Positions 1 to 8,199 of a stretch of DNA of 19,939 bases are shown here, piece after piece. The notes beneath the pieces are model-generated. The model was not told the DNA's origin. It saw nothing but the letters and a program-made list of their open reading frames with translations, and did not search any database. The stretch is from positions 1 through 19,939 of the forward strand of contig JAUMCS010000074.1 in assembly GCA_032122355.1 (NCBI GenBank), written 5' to 3'. Position 1 is the first letter of the stretch; each line of letters begins with the position of its first letter. The DNA comes from RFTU01 sp032122355 (GTDB lineage Bacteria; Pseudomonadota; Gammaproteobacteria; Burkholderiales; Burkholderiaceae_C). Both the position numbers and the translations under genes were made by a program.

Positions 1-668
1 TGTAATGACCCAGCACAAACTGCTCAGACCAAGCTGCTAATTTAAACATTTTAAATACTTGGTTTGGGGTCAATATCTTCAACGCCAGATGAGGGCGTTT
101 TTGGTTGTAGAACCCAATCCAATCCCCAATCACACGGCTCGCATGTTGCAGTGTTTCAAATCGTTGCCGATGCACACACTGCTCCTTGATCGTTCGAATG
201 ACCCTCTCAACCAAGCCGTTTTGCTCAGGGCAATGCGGCGTGATGAATTCTTTTTGCAAGTCGTAACTTTTGACCAAGCGAGTATAGCTGCGGCTTGGGA
301 ATACCAACCCGTTAACCACAGATCAGTAGCCCAGCGCTCATCAGGCGACTTAGCTGCCGAGGGCATGGCTTGAACTCTGGGCCTGAACCCGATGGGCCTT
401 ATTTGACCTGCCAGCCACGAATTTGCAAGATGCGTTGCACCGTATTTTTATTAAAGTTGAGGAATCCCGCTACGGTGCGATATCCAAACGACTGCTCTTG
501 ATCAATCATGGCCTTGATGGGCCGCTCAAACCGCACCTGCACCTTAGGCGCAGCCTTGCAGGGCTTGTAATATGCTGTACGCCTAGGCACATCAAACCAG
601 CGGCATAGCTGGCTCATGGTAATCATCGTACCCTCTGATTTCAAATCCTGCTGGAGCTTGCACATCAT
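1..668 (-). pseudogene. IS3-family transposase orfB, frameshifted and internally deleted
   Basis: OrfB would be the DDE integrase-type catalytic subunit of an IS3-family element. The N-terminal part (668 down to about 399) encodes an HTH_21-like segment ending in RGWQVK and then meets a stop. The next conserved stretch (RPIGFRPRVQAMPSAAK, ERWATDL) is in a different frame, so there is a small indel near 397-399. After ERWATDL the sequence jumps, near 311-322, to the distal part of the integrase core (LVFPSRSYTRLVKSYDL, then ITPHCPEQNGLVERVIRTIK and FYNQKRPH). The middle of the core with the first two catalytic acidic residues is missing; the glutamate in ERVIRT remains. The reading frame runs off the window edge, so the stop codon is not seen. 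It overlaps orfA by 4 bp. The copy cannot encode an active transposase. Confidence 0.85.
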
Positions 669-982
669 CTCTCGTCCTCGTGACCCAGCAGAGACTGAAG
701 CTTTTTTCTTGCACGTATCTCCAACATGGCTTCCCCGTATGCCTCCTGCAACTCTTTGAGTTGCCGCTCGTATTGTTCTTTGATGTCTAGTGGCTTAGCC
801 CTCAAGGCGTTCTCCATGCCTCGCTTGGCTTCATCGACCCATTCCTCTATTTCCGAGGGCGATATATCAAAGGCTCTTGAAGCCTCAGAGATCGTTGTCT
901 TGCCTTGAATAATTTCCATGACCAGCGCCGCTTTGCACTTAGCTGTCCATCTTTTGATATCGATTTCCATCGTCATACTCAT
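665..982 (-). CDS. IS3-family transposase OrfA (HTH subunit)
   Basis: This 105-residue protein looks like the small DNA-binding subunit of an IS3-family element. Its N-terminal half (WTAKCKAALVMEIIQGKTTISEASRAFDIS, about residues 12-42) fits the HTH_Tnp_1 helix-turn-helix. The C-terminal half is charged and probably coiled coil (QYERQLKELQEAYGEAMLE), as in OrfA proteins that dimerise through a leucine-zipper-like helix. It ends in an ATGA overlap with orfB, and an A6G slippery run lies near its 3' end. The reading frame is intact, but its partner orfB is broken. The start at 982 is the first ATG of three close ones (MSMTM). The outer terminal repeat may lie near 1015-1030, where the sequence ends in CA, but I cannot pair it because the other end is outside the window. 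Confidence 0.85.
   Translation of the reverse strand: MSMTMEIDIKRWTAKCKAALVMEIIQGKTTISEASRAFDISPSEIEEWVDEAKRGMENALRAKPLDIKEQYERQLKELQEAYGEAMLEIRARKKLQSLLGHEDER
701..707 (-). other. Programmed -1 frameshift site (A6G) of the IS3 element
   Basis: On the minus strand the heptamer A AAA AAG sits in the orfA reading phase (codons aga aaa aag). A -1 slip here leads in frame through ASVSAGSRGRE into orfB, which would give the OrfAB fusion transposase. This is the classic slippery signal of IS3-family elements. Whether it still works is moot because orfB is deleted further on. Confidence 0.65.
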
Positions 983-1047
983 GGTTGATTTATCGAAAAG
1001 TATGACTCGTGCAGGTTCTTAGTGGCACACTACAAAACCGTGCAGTT

Positions 1048-1429
1048 TTATGAGAAAAAATAAAGGCGAATGCCTTTTTGCGGATCATCCGCAGCAACTA
1101 TCGGATGTTATGTGCGGCAGCGCATTGCATCACGTTTATCGAAACGCCATCAGCGCTTTTAGATGGTACCGATTCAGTCGGCGATTGGATTTGAGGTGCC
1201 CGATAATCGGTTCGTCGGCTTGGCGTCGCTTGAATAATGATCGTTCTTTGTCGCTTAAACGGTTGTATTTGCCACGGTGCTTGATACTGTCAGTGGGGTT
1301 TTGATGATCAACACCACTGTAGCCCAAATCAACATACACATCTTTAATTGTGGGGTCTGACAGAAGGCGTGCTTTGCCCTTGGCCATGTCTTCAACTACC
1401 AGGGTCAGACCATCTGTGGAGCTTGACAC
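1048..1429 (-). pseudogene. IS5-family transposase, C-terminal remnant
   Basis: The readable piece from 1429 down to 1136 contains DVYVDLGYSGVD, then SIKHRGKYNRLSDKERS, then KRRQADEPIIGHLKSNRRLNRYHLK. These are the conserved C-terminal motifs of IS5-group DDE transposases, including the catalytic glutamate in EPIIGHLK. After MAFR the frame breaks. In another frame the expected end reappears (CAAAHNIR, a stop in place of W, LLRMIRKKAFAF) down to about 1048. The N-terminal two thirds are absent; the sequence upstream of 1429 is unrelated AT-rich DNA. It is dead as a transposase and marks an old insertion at the 3' end of the polysaccharide operon. Confidence 0.8.
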
Positions 1430-1535
1430 TTAGGGAATAGGAATATATTTATATGGGATTTATTGTGCCAGATTTTCCGCTATTCTGAAACAATGGTCAG
1501 CGCATTATGAATAATTCAAGGGTGAACACTTTATA

Positions 1536-2378
1536 CTAACATAAGTTAAATAATTTATATATATATAGCTTTGTTCCCAGCAACAGATTCCTTAATTTAC
1601 GAATTGGGGGATAGATTGCACCCGCACCAACCAAAAATTTTAACTCCTTATATTTGAGAAAATACATCAAAAGAAATGACGAAACCTCGCAGAAATGATC
1701 ATAAGATTTGGAAATATCCGTTATTTGACTTGGGTGGCGTCTGTACTCGAGAATTTCATCACTTATATTATGAAATTTCACACCAGCATACATCATTCTA
1801 ATAAACATCTCATGATCTTCAGACATTAGTCCGTATCTGTAACCCCACACTTTCAGTAAAGCTGACTTGCGCATCATTAATGCAGGGTGACACAAAGGAT
1901 TTCTGTAAGGTAGAACCTTGATAATTTCCGCATGTGATTCATAATATTTAAAGGATTTATCTAAATTTTTACCATCGGCATCAATAAGTCTAATGCGCCC
2001 CCCAACAACATCAACATGTTTGTTTTTTTTCAAAAAATCATACTGCAATGAAAATCTTTTATTAAATGATAAATCGTCACAATCCATTCGCGCAATAATG
2101 TCTGCCCTTGAAATTTCTATTCCATAGTTCAATGCAAACATCAGGCCACATACAACCAGTCTCTTTAGAATAACCCGTTTATCAATTGAACAAACCTTCA
2201 ATAATTCAGAATACTCTGTATCGCTACACCCATTGGCCAGAACAATCAATTCAAATTCACAGAAAGTTTGGGCAAGTATACTATTCAAAGCACTTTCAAA
2301 GTATTTATCCAATCTTGCTACTGGCATTAGCACTGAAATCTTTGGTAAAGAATCCTCAAAACATCCATTTATATTCAT
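1536..2378 (-). CDS. Family 2 glycosyltransferase
   Basis: A cytoplasmic GT-A inverting glycosyltransferase that probably adds one sugar to the undecaprenyl-linked repeat unit. ISVLMPV at residues 14-20 is the usual first strand. DCDD at 99-102 carries the DXD metal and nucleotide-sugar binding motif. SEDHEMFIRM at 186-195 holds the likely catalytic acid, preceded by the acceptor-side HPALMMRKS segment. At 280 residues it has the usual size for a single-domain GT2. The C-terminus (about 225-280) is hydrophobic and basic and may associate with the membrane. It is the last gene of the operon and overlaps the upstream polymerase gene by 23 bp. Codon use is very AT-rich, like its two upstream neighbours and unlike the 5' half of the operon. 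Donor and linkage cannot be predicted. Confidence 0.88.
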   Translation of the reverse strand: MNINGCFEDSLPKISVLMPVARLDKYFESALNSILAQTFCEFELIVLANGCSDTEYSELLKVCSIDKRVILKRLVVCGLMFALNYGIEISRADIIARMDCDDLSFNKRFSLQYDFLKKNKHVDVVGGRIRLIDADGKNLDKSFKYYESHAEIIKVLPYRNPLCHPALMMRKSALLKVWGYRYGLMSEDHEMFIRMMYAGVKFHNISDEILEYRRHPSQITDISKSYDHFCEVSSFLLMYFLKYKELKFLVGAGAIYPPIRKLRNLLLGTKLYIYKLFNLC

Positions 2379-3393
2379 ATACCAAATGAGCCCTTGAAGT
2401 CAAGTTATAAAAGAAAACCAAAGATGAATAAAAAATTAACACACCAATTGTTACGAAATTTTTGTTTTTATAGACCAATGCAGAAAATATAAAAGCATCA
2501 GCAGCCAAAAAATACCCCCCCAACCTCTGCGATAAGATGGGCACGTTAGCACAAGCGATATATGACACAAAGGAATACAGCAACATAAACCAAAGTTTCG
2601 TTATTTTTCCTTGCCCGTCAAATCTTATGTAGGGCCAGAAGAAAATAATCAAAATCATGGACCTTACTAACGCCGGATATACATTGTAGGCTTCAGGATT
2701 AACATAATCCAACTCATAAAACTGGAGAAAATAACCATGCAATCCAAAAAATGCAACCAAAAGATCGAAATCAATTGTAAAACCCAACACAACCCCAGCA
2801 CATATTAAAGGCAAAATATAGATTGAATTAATTTTTACCCTTGTTATAAGAGCAACAGCTGACAGATACTGAAAAAATGCAGAAGCAATAAATGTGTATA
2901 TGTACCCTTTTTTATAATTGCCGCTGGAAAACTCCAAAGCAGAATAAACTACCAGCAATGAAGCTAAGGCATTTCGAATTTGCGCTAGATCTTTCAACAA
3001 AAAGGATGATGAATAATACACCAACCACACACCTGAAATATGGAAATTATATTTCTTGCACATGCTATATATTAACCACAAGGATGATGCAGAAAACAGT
3101 ACAAATATCAATACATCAAATGGAAATATTGCATTAATCAATTTCACTAGAAATTTAAATCCAATTTCACCATGAATTCCCAAAAAATCTTTCGATAATA
3201 AATTTGTTTCCCTTATATTCTCAAAAATTGATAAATATTCTTTGTAATCTGGATAAATATCTGATCTAAATGCAGCCAAGAAAAAGGAAACACTCGCTGC
3301 AATCCACGACAAATACAATCCAATATTTTTAAATTTGATTGATACTATAAAGGATAATAATGAAATAACCCATATGAGCAAGAATACACTCAT
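2356..3393 (-). CDS. wzy: EpsG-type O-antigen/exopolysaccharide polymerase (Wzy)
   Basis: A polytopic inner-membrane protein of 345 residues with about ten to twelve hydrophobic segments. The early PDYKEY (residues 48-53) and the KDLAQIRNALA motif (134-144) are hallmarks of the EpsG family, which takes the Wzy role in Wzx/Wzy-dependent pathways. It would link repeat units end to end on the periplasmic face of the inner membrane. The start overlaps the upstream glycosyltransferase stop as ATGA, and the end overlaps the GT2 gene by 23 bp, so translation is probably coupled. Base composition is very AT-rich, typical of repeat-unit-specific polymerase genes exchanged between strains. No other polymerase candidate is in the window. 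Confidence 0.85.
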   Translation of the reverse strand: MSVFLLIWVISLLSFIVSIKFKNIGLYLSWIAASVSFFLAAFRSDIYPDYKEYLSIFENIRETNLLSKDFLGIHGEIGFKFLVKLINAIFPFDVLIFVLFSASSLWLIYSMCKKYNFHISGVWLVYYSSSFLLKDLAQIRNALASLLVVYSALEFSSGNYKKGYIYTFIASAFFQYLSAVALITRVKINSIYILPLICAGVVLGFTIDFDLLVAFFGLHGYFLQFYELDYVNPEAYNVYPALVRSMILIIFFWPYIRFDGQGKITKLWFMLLYSFVSYIACANVPILSQRLGGYFLAADAFIFSALVYKNKNFVTIGVLIFYSSLVFFYNLTSRAHLVYEYKWMF

Positions 3394-4499
3394 ACCACAA
3401 GTCCATTATCAGACCAAACTTTCATAAATTTTCTAGCTATCATCTTATGGTCATGATTTTCGACAACGAAATTTCTTGCACCAAATGAAATCTCTTCGAC
3501 ATCAATTTTATTAGATAATATATTTTCTAAACTACACTCTATTTCTAAAACATCATCAGAAGCATTTATACCAATTGAATTTTCACGGATATTATAATAT
3601 TTTAAAAACTCATCAGAAAATCCAGAATACACAACTTTACCACATGCCATAGCAAGTAACGCATTAACACCTTGATCGCAGGAATGAATTTGATCAAAGA
3701 AAATATCCCCATCTCTTATTAACTCAATATATTTCGAATAAGGCACACCGCCAATTGATTTATAGTTTAATCGCTGCGCTAATCGTTCAACTGATTTAAT
3801 AAAATATGCATCCCCCTTACGTATTTCCTTCCCTGGTTGTTTTCCGTGCAATATATTATATACATACTTCCTTCTCACTGGCTTAAATTCAATACCAGCA
3901 ATGTCTATTGGAAATGGTATCATCTCTTTTTTATTGTTATAAGCACCCAAGCACCAACTGTAATCCATACTACCGGGTATTATCCCATCAACATCTGCAT
4001 AGACTTTATTACATAATTTACGAAGATATGGATTCAAAATGTAACGCAATGGGTGAAAAACCTCTTTACTTAAATAAAAACTAAGCTCATTGAACCAATA
4101 TTTATTCTTGGCTCCAAACATACAAGAAGATACCCAATTTAGGTCATCGCCACATGAATACAAAAAAATTTTTTTATTATTTTTTTTTAAGTCACAAAAT
4201 ATTTTATAGTTATCATTTATGGATGCACCTTCAATAATGTTTGGATTAATTACCTGAACCACATCATAATCAACCAGGCTACTTAAAATACTATTGTTTA
4301 AATCCATGAATTTAACCCCATGGATTCCGAGAACTCTACTTAATTTCTTTGAATTCTCAGTATTCCACGCTATCTGCGTTGGTATTTTTTTATACCCATC
4401 CCCTGATGAGATTAGCTTAACATCCACATCATTTTCCACCAATCCTCTATACAAATTATAGTGCACACCGCTATAATCACCCAACAACAATACTCTCAT
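3390..4499 (-). CDS. GT-B fold glycosyltransferase (group 1 / GT4-like)
   Basis: A 369-residue protein with the two-lobed organisation of GT-B enzymes. The N-terminal strand is MRVLLLGDYSGVHYNLYRGL. A linker is rich in aromatic residues. The C-terminal donor-binding lobe has ILHGKQPGKEIRKGD (216-230), DIFFDQ (265-270) and GVNALLAMACGKVVYSG (277-293). The last segment corresponds to the usual E-x7-E region, but both glutamates appear to be replaced, so the family assignment is loose. It should transfer a sugar to the growing lipid-linked repeat unit at the cytoplasmic membrane. It lies 7 nt after the flippase and overlaps the polymerase start by 4 nt. It is highly AT-rich with runs of AAA and TTA codons. 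Donor and acceptor are unknown. Confidence 0.8.
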   Translation of the reverse strand: MRVLLLGDYSGVHYNLYRGLVENDVDVKLISSGDGYKKIPTQIAWNTENSKKLSRVLGIHGVKFMDLNNSILSSLVDYDVVQVINPNIIEGASINDNYKIFCDLKKNNKKIFLYSCGDDLNWVSSCMFGAKNKYWFNELSFYLSKEVFHPLRYILNPYLRKLCNKVYADVDGIIPGSMDYSWCLGAYNNKKEMIPFPIDIAGIEFKPVRRKYVYNILHGKQPGKEIRKGDAYFIKSVERLAQRLNYKSIGGVPYSKYIELIRDGDIFFDQIHSCDQGVNALLAMACGKVVYSGFSDEFLKYYNIRENSIGINASDDVLEIECSLENILSNKIDVEEISFGARNFVVENHDHKMIARKFMKVWSDNGLVV

Positions 4500-4506
4500 G
4501 ATACTA

Positions 4507-5799
4507 TTAACACACTCTTGCCACTTTTAAATATCGAGACATCACAATAACTAATGTTATAAAATATATCGAATAGTTCACCGCATAAGCCATCGAAGAT
4601 CCAACAAAACCATAAAAACCAACAAACTCAACAGTTAACATAAAAAGGCCCAGTGAAAATAAAATTTCTGACACAATATATGTAACAGTCATTGACTTAC
4701 TAAGCATAACGAATGCTATAAGCCAACTCATGATTTTAAGCATATCGCCGAATAGTTGCCAAAAGAATAAACTAGCCATTGGTAAAAATTCCGTGCTAAA
4801 TAAAGTTTTAATAATGAAGTAACGCAATAAATATACGATTAACGCACAAAGCATCGCTACCGGCAAAATAACGCGATAACCTAAAAAAATTTCTTTTTTA
4901 ATCTCTGTGCCGATTTGTAATTCCGATAATCTAGGCAGGTAATACACGCTGAGGGTGGCTGACACGAACATCAAATAGGCACCGCTAAGTCTACACATCG
5001 CCTCCCAATATCCAGCAGCTTCCCAGCCTATGGTTTCGCCCAAATGGTTGCGTATAAGGATGTGGCTCAAGGGTAGTGTCGCCGCTGTGGTCAAGCCCAT
5101 CACAGTGTACTTGGCCAAGTTCTTGGCACCCGTTATGTCGATGCGCCCGAACAAGTGGCTTATACGAAACCACGGGGTTTTGATACACAATCCCAAAGTT
5201 ACAAAAAATGACAAAGACTGGTAAACTGCAAAACCGACCAAAGCCCCCACTAAGCCCCATTGCACCACCAACGCGCTGGTCACCAGCAAACCGAATACGC
5301 TACCAGCGATATTTGCCACAACGTAGCGGTGTATGTCTTTTTTGCCGTTCAGGATGGCCAATAACAGGGTGTTAAATACAGAAAATGGCAGCGTGGCCGC
5401 GAGCCAGCCAAAAACTGGGGCAAAGCTCACATCGCTTAAAAACCTATGCGCTAATTCAGCACGAAAGGCAAATAATAACGCACTAAGCAAGGCTGAGCTG
5501 GCCAATGCGATTGTTCCCGCTGTTTTCCAAACGGATAGCTGTTGCGCCTCGTCTTCGTGATATTCGGCGGTGTATTTGATCACCCCCGTGTTAATCGCAC
5601 CACTGGCTAAGGTGCTGATCATTTGTACCGCATTTTGGAATTGACCTAAAGCGGCATAACCCGCAGGCCCCACGTACACCGCCAAGATTTTGTTGAGCCC
5701 CAGCATGGTCAACAACTTCACACCCACTGCAATCGCATTGAGCAGGCTGGTCTTGATGAGCGTCAAAGCGTTAACCGGTGTAGGTATTGCAAGCGACAA
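4507..5799 (-). CDS. wzx: Wzx lipid-linked repeat-unit flippase (WzxE-like)
   Basis: A 430-residue polytopic protein, about twelve membrane helices, of the MOP/PST superfamily. It matches the WzxE group (the enterobacterial common antigen flippase) in several places: VGPAGYAALGQFQN, ASGAINTGVIKYTAEYH, KYTVMGLTTAATLPLSHILIRN, SATLSVYYLPRLSEL and FFWQLFGDMLKIMSW. It should move the undecaprenyl-PP-linked repeat unit to the periplasmic face for polymerisation by the EpsG-type protein downstream. WzxE flips units containing an acetamido-dideoxygalactose (Fuc4NAc), which fits the neighbouring amino-sugar genes. The ATG at 5799 gives a 29-bp overlap with the aminotransferase gene; an in-frame TTG near residue 12 would remove the overlap. 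The 5' two thirds are moderately GC-rich while the last third (about 4507-4950) is AT-rich, suggesting a recombination joint inside the gene. Confidence 0.9.
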   Translation of the reverse strand: MSLAIPTPVNALTLIKTSLLNAIAVGVKLLTMLGLNKILAVYVGPAGYAALGQFQNAVQMISTLASGAINTGVIKYTAEYHEDEAQQLSVWKTAGTIALASSALLSALLFAFRAELAHRFLSDVSFAPVFGWLAATLPFSVFNTLLLAILNGKKDIHRYVVANIAGSVFGLLVTSALVVQWGLVGALVGFAVYQSLSFFVTLGLCIKTPWFRISHLFGRIDITGAKNLAKYTVMGLTTAATLPLSHILIRNHLGETIGWEAAGYWEAMCRLSGAYLMFVSATLSVYYLPRLSELQIGTEIKKEIFLGYRVILPVAMLCALIVYLLRYFIIKTLFSTEFLPMASLFFWQLFGDMLKIMSWLIAFVMLSKSMTVTYIVSEILFSLGLFMLTVEFVGFYGFVGSSMAYAVNYSIYFITLVIVMSRYLKVARVC

Positions 5800-6889
5800 T
5801 TACTTCCTGCACTTGCTCATTGGTCATCGTCGGCCCCATCGGCAAACTCACCACTTCTTGGTGAATGGCTTCGGTCAAGGGCAACTGCAAGCCGTTGTAG
5901 CCCTTGTAGGCCTGCTGTTGATGTGGCGGGATGGGGTAGTGAATCAAGGTGCCAACCCCAACGGCTTTGAGGTGGGCTTGGAAAGCAGCACGCTGCTTCA
6001 CCCGCACCACAAAGAGATGAAATGCATGGTGTGCCAAGGTGTCAACGGTGGCGTCACGGTCAATGGGCATGCGCACCAAGGGGTTGGTAATGCCTTGTGC
6101 GTAGGCCACGGCGATTTCTTGGCGTGCACGGGTTTCGACGACGAGGTGTGGCAGCTTCACCCTCAAGAGCGCAGCTTGCATTTCGTCCAAGCGACTATTG
6201 AGGCCTTGGTAGATGTTTTCGTATTTTTTGTGGCTGCCATAATTACCAAGGGCGCGGACGGTTTGAGCAAGAAGGTCGTCGTTGGTAGTCACAGCACCAG
6301 CATCGCCCAGCGCACCAAGATTCTTTCCTGGATAAAAACTGAATCCGCTGGCGTTACCCCAGTTGCCGGCCATGCGGCCACTGATTTGGGCGCCATGTGA
6401 TTGAGCAGAGTCTTCGATAACAAGAAGTTTGTGTTTTAGCGCGATGGCATTGACCGCGAGCATATCGACCAACTGTCCATACAAATGTACCGCCAAAACA
6501 GCTTTGGTGTTGGGAGTGATGGATTTTTCGATTAATGTTGGATCGAGGTTGTAGGTTTTTTCATTGGGCTCGACCAATATCGGCTTGAGCCGGTTTTCAG
6601 TAATTGCAAGAATGCTAGCGATGTAGGTGTTGGCGGGAACGATAACTTCATCGCCCTCTTTGAGCTTGCCGAGTTCTTTATAGGCTCTCAGAATAAGTAT
6701 CAAAGCATCCAGACCATTAGCTACGCCGATGCAGTGTTTTGTACCGCAGTAGTCTGCGAACTCTTGTTCAAAGGCCTGCAGTTGTGCGCCTTGTATGTAC
6801 CACCCGGAATCAATTACCTCTGTTGCGGCTTGGATCAACGCTGCACGGTAGCGAGCATTGATCGTCTTTAAGTCCAAAAATGGGATCAT
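5771..6889 (-). CDS. DegT/DnrJ/EryC1 aminotransferase, dTDP-3-keto-6-deoxyhexose 3-transaminase type
   Basis: A PLP-dependent sugar aminotransferase of 372 residues, the usual family length. MIPFLDLK at the start, ANGLDALILILRA (57-69), EVIVPANTYIAS (81-92), VIEDSAQSHGA (157-167, with the PLP-binding Asp160) and SFYPGKNLGALGDAGA (184-199, with the internal-aldimine Lys189) are all intact. FNSRLDEMQAA-like and PHQQQAY segments follow. Its position directly after a 3,4-ketoisomerase makes conversion of dTDP-3-keto-6-deoxyhexose to the 3-amino sugar (FdtB/QdtB/WecE-like reaction) the best assignment. The start overlaps the ketoisomerase stop as ATGA and its own end overlaps wzx. Whether the product is galacto (Fuc3N) or gluco (Qui3N) depends on the ketoisomerase and cannot be read here. 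Confidence 0.88.
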   Translation of the reverse strand: MIPFLDLKTINARYRAALIQAATEVIDSGWYIQGAQLQAFEQEFADYCGTKHCIGVANGLDALILILRAYKELGKLKEGDEVIVPANTYIASILAITENRLKPILVEPNEKTYNLDPTLIEKSITPNTKAVLAVHLYGQLVDMLAVNAIALKHKLLVIEDSAQSHGAQISGRMAGNWGNASGFSFYPGKNLGALGDAGAVTTNDDLLAQTVRALGNYGSHKKYENIYQGLNSRLDEMQAALLRVKLPHLVVETRARQEIAVAYAQGITNPLVRMPIDRDATVDTLAHHAFHLFVVRVKQRAAFQAHLKAVGVGTLIHYPIPPHQQQAYKGYNGLQLPLTEAIHQEVVSLPMGPTMTNEQVQEVIVACNTYTG

Positions 6890-7686
6890 TTTTCTGTACT
6901 CGCAAGATCTAAGAATTCGTTGTAGTCACGGATGTAATCCGCAGCATCGTAATAATGCGATGCAAAGACCAGCAGGACTGCATCGTGTGAGTACTTGTAC
7001 TGTATTCCCCAAACCATTGGAGGGAGATATAGTCCAAGGTGCGGTATGTTGAGCGTGAATTCTTCGCGTGTGTTGCCGTTATCTGCAACAACACTGCAGC
7101 TTCCCTTTACGCAGATTAAAAATTGCTCGCATTTACGGTGTGCATGTTCTCCGCGTGTTTCTGCCGTGGGAACGTCCAGTACTAAAAAGTATCTTTTGGG
7201 GCTAAATGGCACTTCTTTCTCAAATTCACCTACCGTGAGATTTCCACGCAGATCCGATACAAATTTAAAACTGTGTAAGGTGACACCTACGACTTTTGAA
7301 TTGATGACGGCGTTTGGCTCAATATTCTGTGTCAAGCCATGTTTTTCTGTAGATACTGCATGCGTAGACAGATAACCGGTAATAATAGCTGGGTTGCCTT
7401 CAACAATTGCTAAGGGCGGTACTGAGCGGGTAACCACAGAGCCCGGTTTGACGAGTGCTTTTTCGCCAACCACAACGCCGGGAAGTATGGTCGCATTTGC
7501 GCCAATTGTTGCACCAGCTTTGATAACCGATGGTACAGTTTTACCGCTTGCTTGATCTACGCTAAGTAGTACAGCATTGGCCCCGAGACTTACGTTTTCT
7601 TGAAGGACTGCACCTTCTTCAATGAAAGCACCAGAAGCAATATGAATAGTGTCAGAGTAGTTGGTTTGTTGCTTGCTATTGCTCAT
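6886..7686 (-). CDS. Bifunctional hexapeptide acyltransferase / dTDP-4-oxo-6-deoxyglucose 3,4-ketoisomerase (WxcM/FdtD type)
   Basis: A two-domain fusion of 266 residues. Residues about 10-108 form a left-handed beta-helix of hexapeptide repeats (AGATIGANATILPGVVVGEKALVKPGSVV) ending in VEGNPA, as in sugar N-acetyltransferases. Residues about 128-262 match the cupin-like WxcM/FdtA/QdtA domain: HSFKFVSDLRGNLTVGEF, RYFLVL, and TRGEHAHRKCEQFLICVKGS with the paired catalytic histidines His181 and His183, then VADNG. The C-terminal domain would isomerise dTDP-4-keto-6-deoxyglucose to the 3-keto sugar used by the following aminotransferase. The N-terminal domain may acetylate the resulting amine, as in FdtD-type fusions. 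However, a separate stand-alone acetyltransferase lies in the same operon, so the N-terminal domain may be redundant or act on another amine. The stop of the GNAT gene and this ATG are directly adjacent. Confidence 0.85.
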   Translation of the reverse strand: MSNSKQQTNYSDTIHIASGAFIEEGAVLQENVSLGANAVLLSVDQASGKTVPSVIKAGATIGANATILPGVVVGEKALVKPGSVVTRSVPPLAIVEGNPAIITGYLSTHAVSTEKHGLTQNIEPNAVINSKVVGVTLHSFKFVSDLRGNLTVGEFEKEVPFSPKRYFLVLDVPTAETRGEHAHRKCEQFLICVKGSCSVVADNGNTREEFTLNIPHLGLYLPPMVWGIQYKYSHDAVLLVFASHYYDAADYIRDYNEFLDLASTEK

Positions 7687-8148
7687 TCATAATTCCACTG
7701 TAACTGAGGTAGGGAGAAACCTTTTGTAGTGATTGCGTGAGTGATCTATTGCAGATCGGTTAATCTCATAAAAGAATTCTAGTTCGTTTTCTGAGACTCG
7801 CTTTGCACCAAAACGCTCATGAAACTGCCACACGCGCTCATTGCCCTTGCGCACTTCAAAATGGGCGCATTGGAAACCCAAATGATCAACTGCGTAGGCA
7901 TACACCATCAAGGAAGATTCGATGGCGGCATGGTTGGGGCGATTTTTCGTGAGAATCCATGACCTCCAGTAGAAGCTTTCGCCTTTTGGTTCGTAGAGCC
8001 TGACTGTGCCTATGGGAACACTCTGATATTCAATGACGAAGTAGGCCTGGGCATCGTCGTGGGCGTAACTCTTTAGCCAGGCTTGCTGGTCAGCGAGTTC
8101 ACCGCTAACGGCGCTGAGGTAGCGCGACTTTTCTGTGTCTGTTCGCAA
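7687..8148 (-). CDS. GNAT-family N-acetyltransferase, 5' end probably damaged
   Basis: The 153 residues seen include a GNAT-type core: AYFVIEYQSVPIGTVRLYEP, WILTKNRPNHAAIESSLMVYAYAVDHLGFQCAHFEVRKGNERVWQFHERFGAKRVSE. The last part is the usual alpha4/beta7 N-x-x-x-x-x-x-H-x-x-x-G pattern. It probably acylates an amino sugar of the repeat unit. The only usable start in this frame is a TTG at 8148, which lies inside what looks like the first beta-alpha unit. The same frame continues upstream without an ATG, GTG or TTG, reading NLTFRDVNVYDAEFILL, back to the stop of the acetyltransferase gene at 8200-8202. One extra A in the A4 run at 8198-8201 would join this to a GTG at 8205-8207. So there is either a real frameshift or an assembly error. 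Product activity is uncertain. Confidence 0.65.
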   Translation of the reverse strand: MRTDTEKSRYLSAVSGELADQQAWLKSYAHDDAQAYFVIEYQSVPIGTVRLYEPKGESFYWRSWILTKNRPNHAAIESSLMVYAYAVDHLGFQCAHFEVRKGNERVWQFHERFGAKRVSENELEFFYEINRSAIDHSRNHYKRFLPTSVTVEL

Positions 8149-8199
8149 TAACAGGATAAATTCGGCATCATATACGTTTACATCACGAAAGGTAAGGTT

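Noticed and set aside
1062..1079. Rho-independent terminator (AAAGGC-GAAT-GCCTTT followed by T)
   Set aside because: The stem is only 6 bp, it points along the plus strand where no gene ends, and it falls inside the degenerate end of the IS5 transposase remnant.
5690..6400. 236-codon plus-strand reading frame
   Set aside because: It is antisense to the well-conserved aminotransferase and wzx genes and shows no family resemblance.
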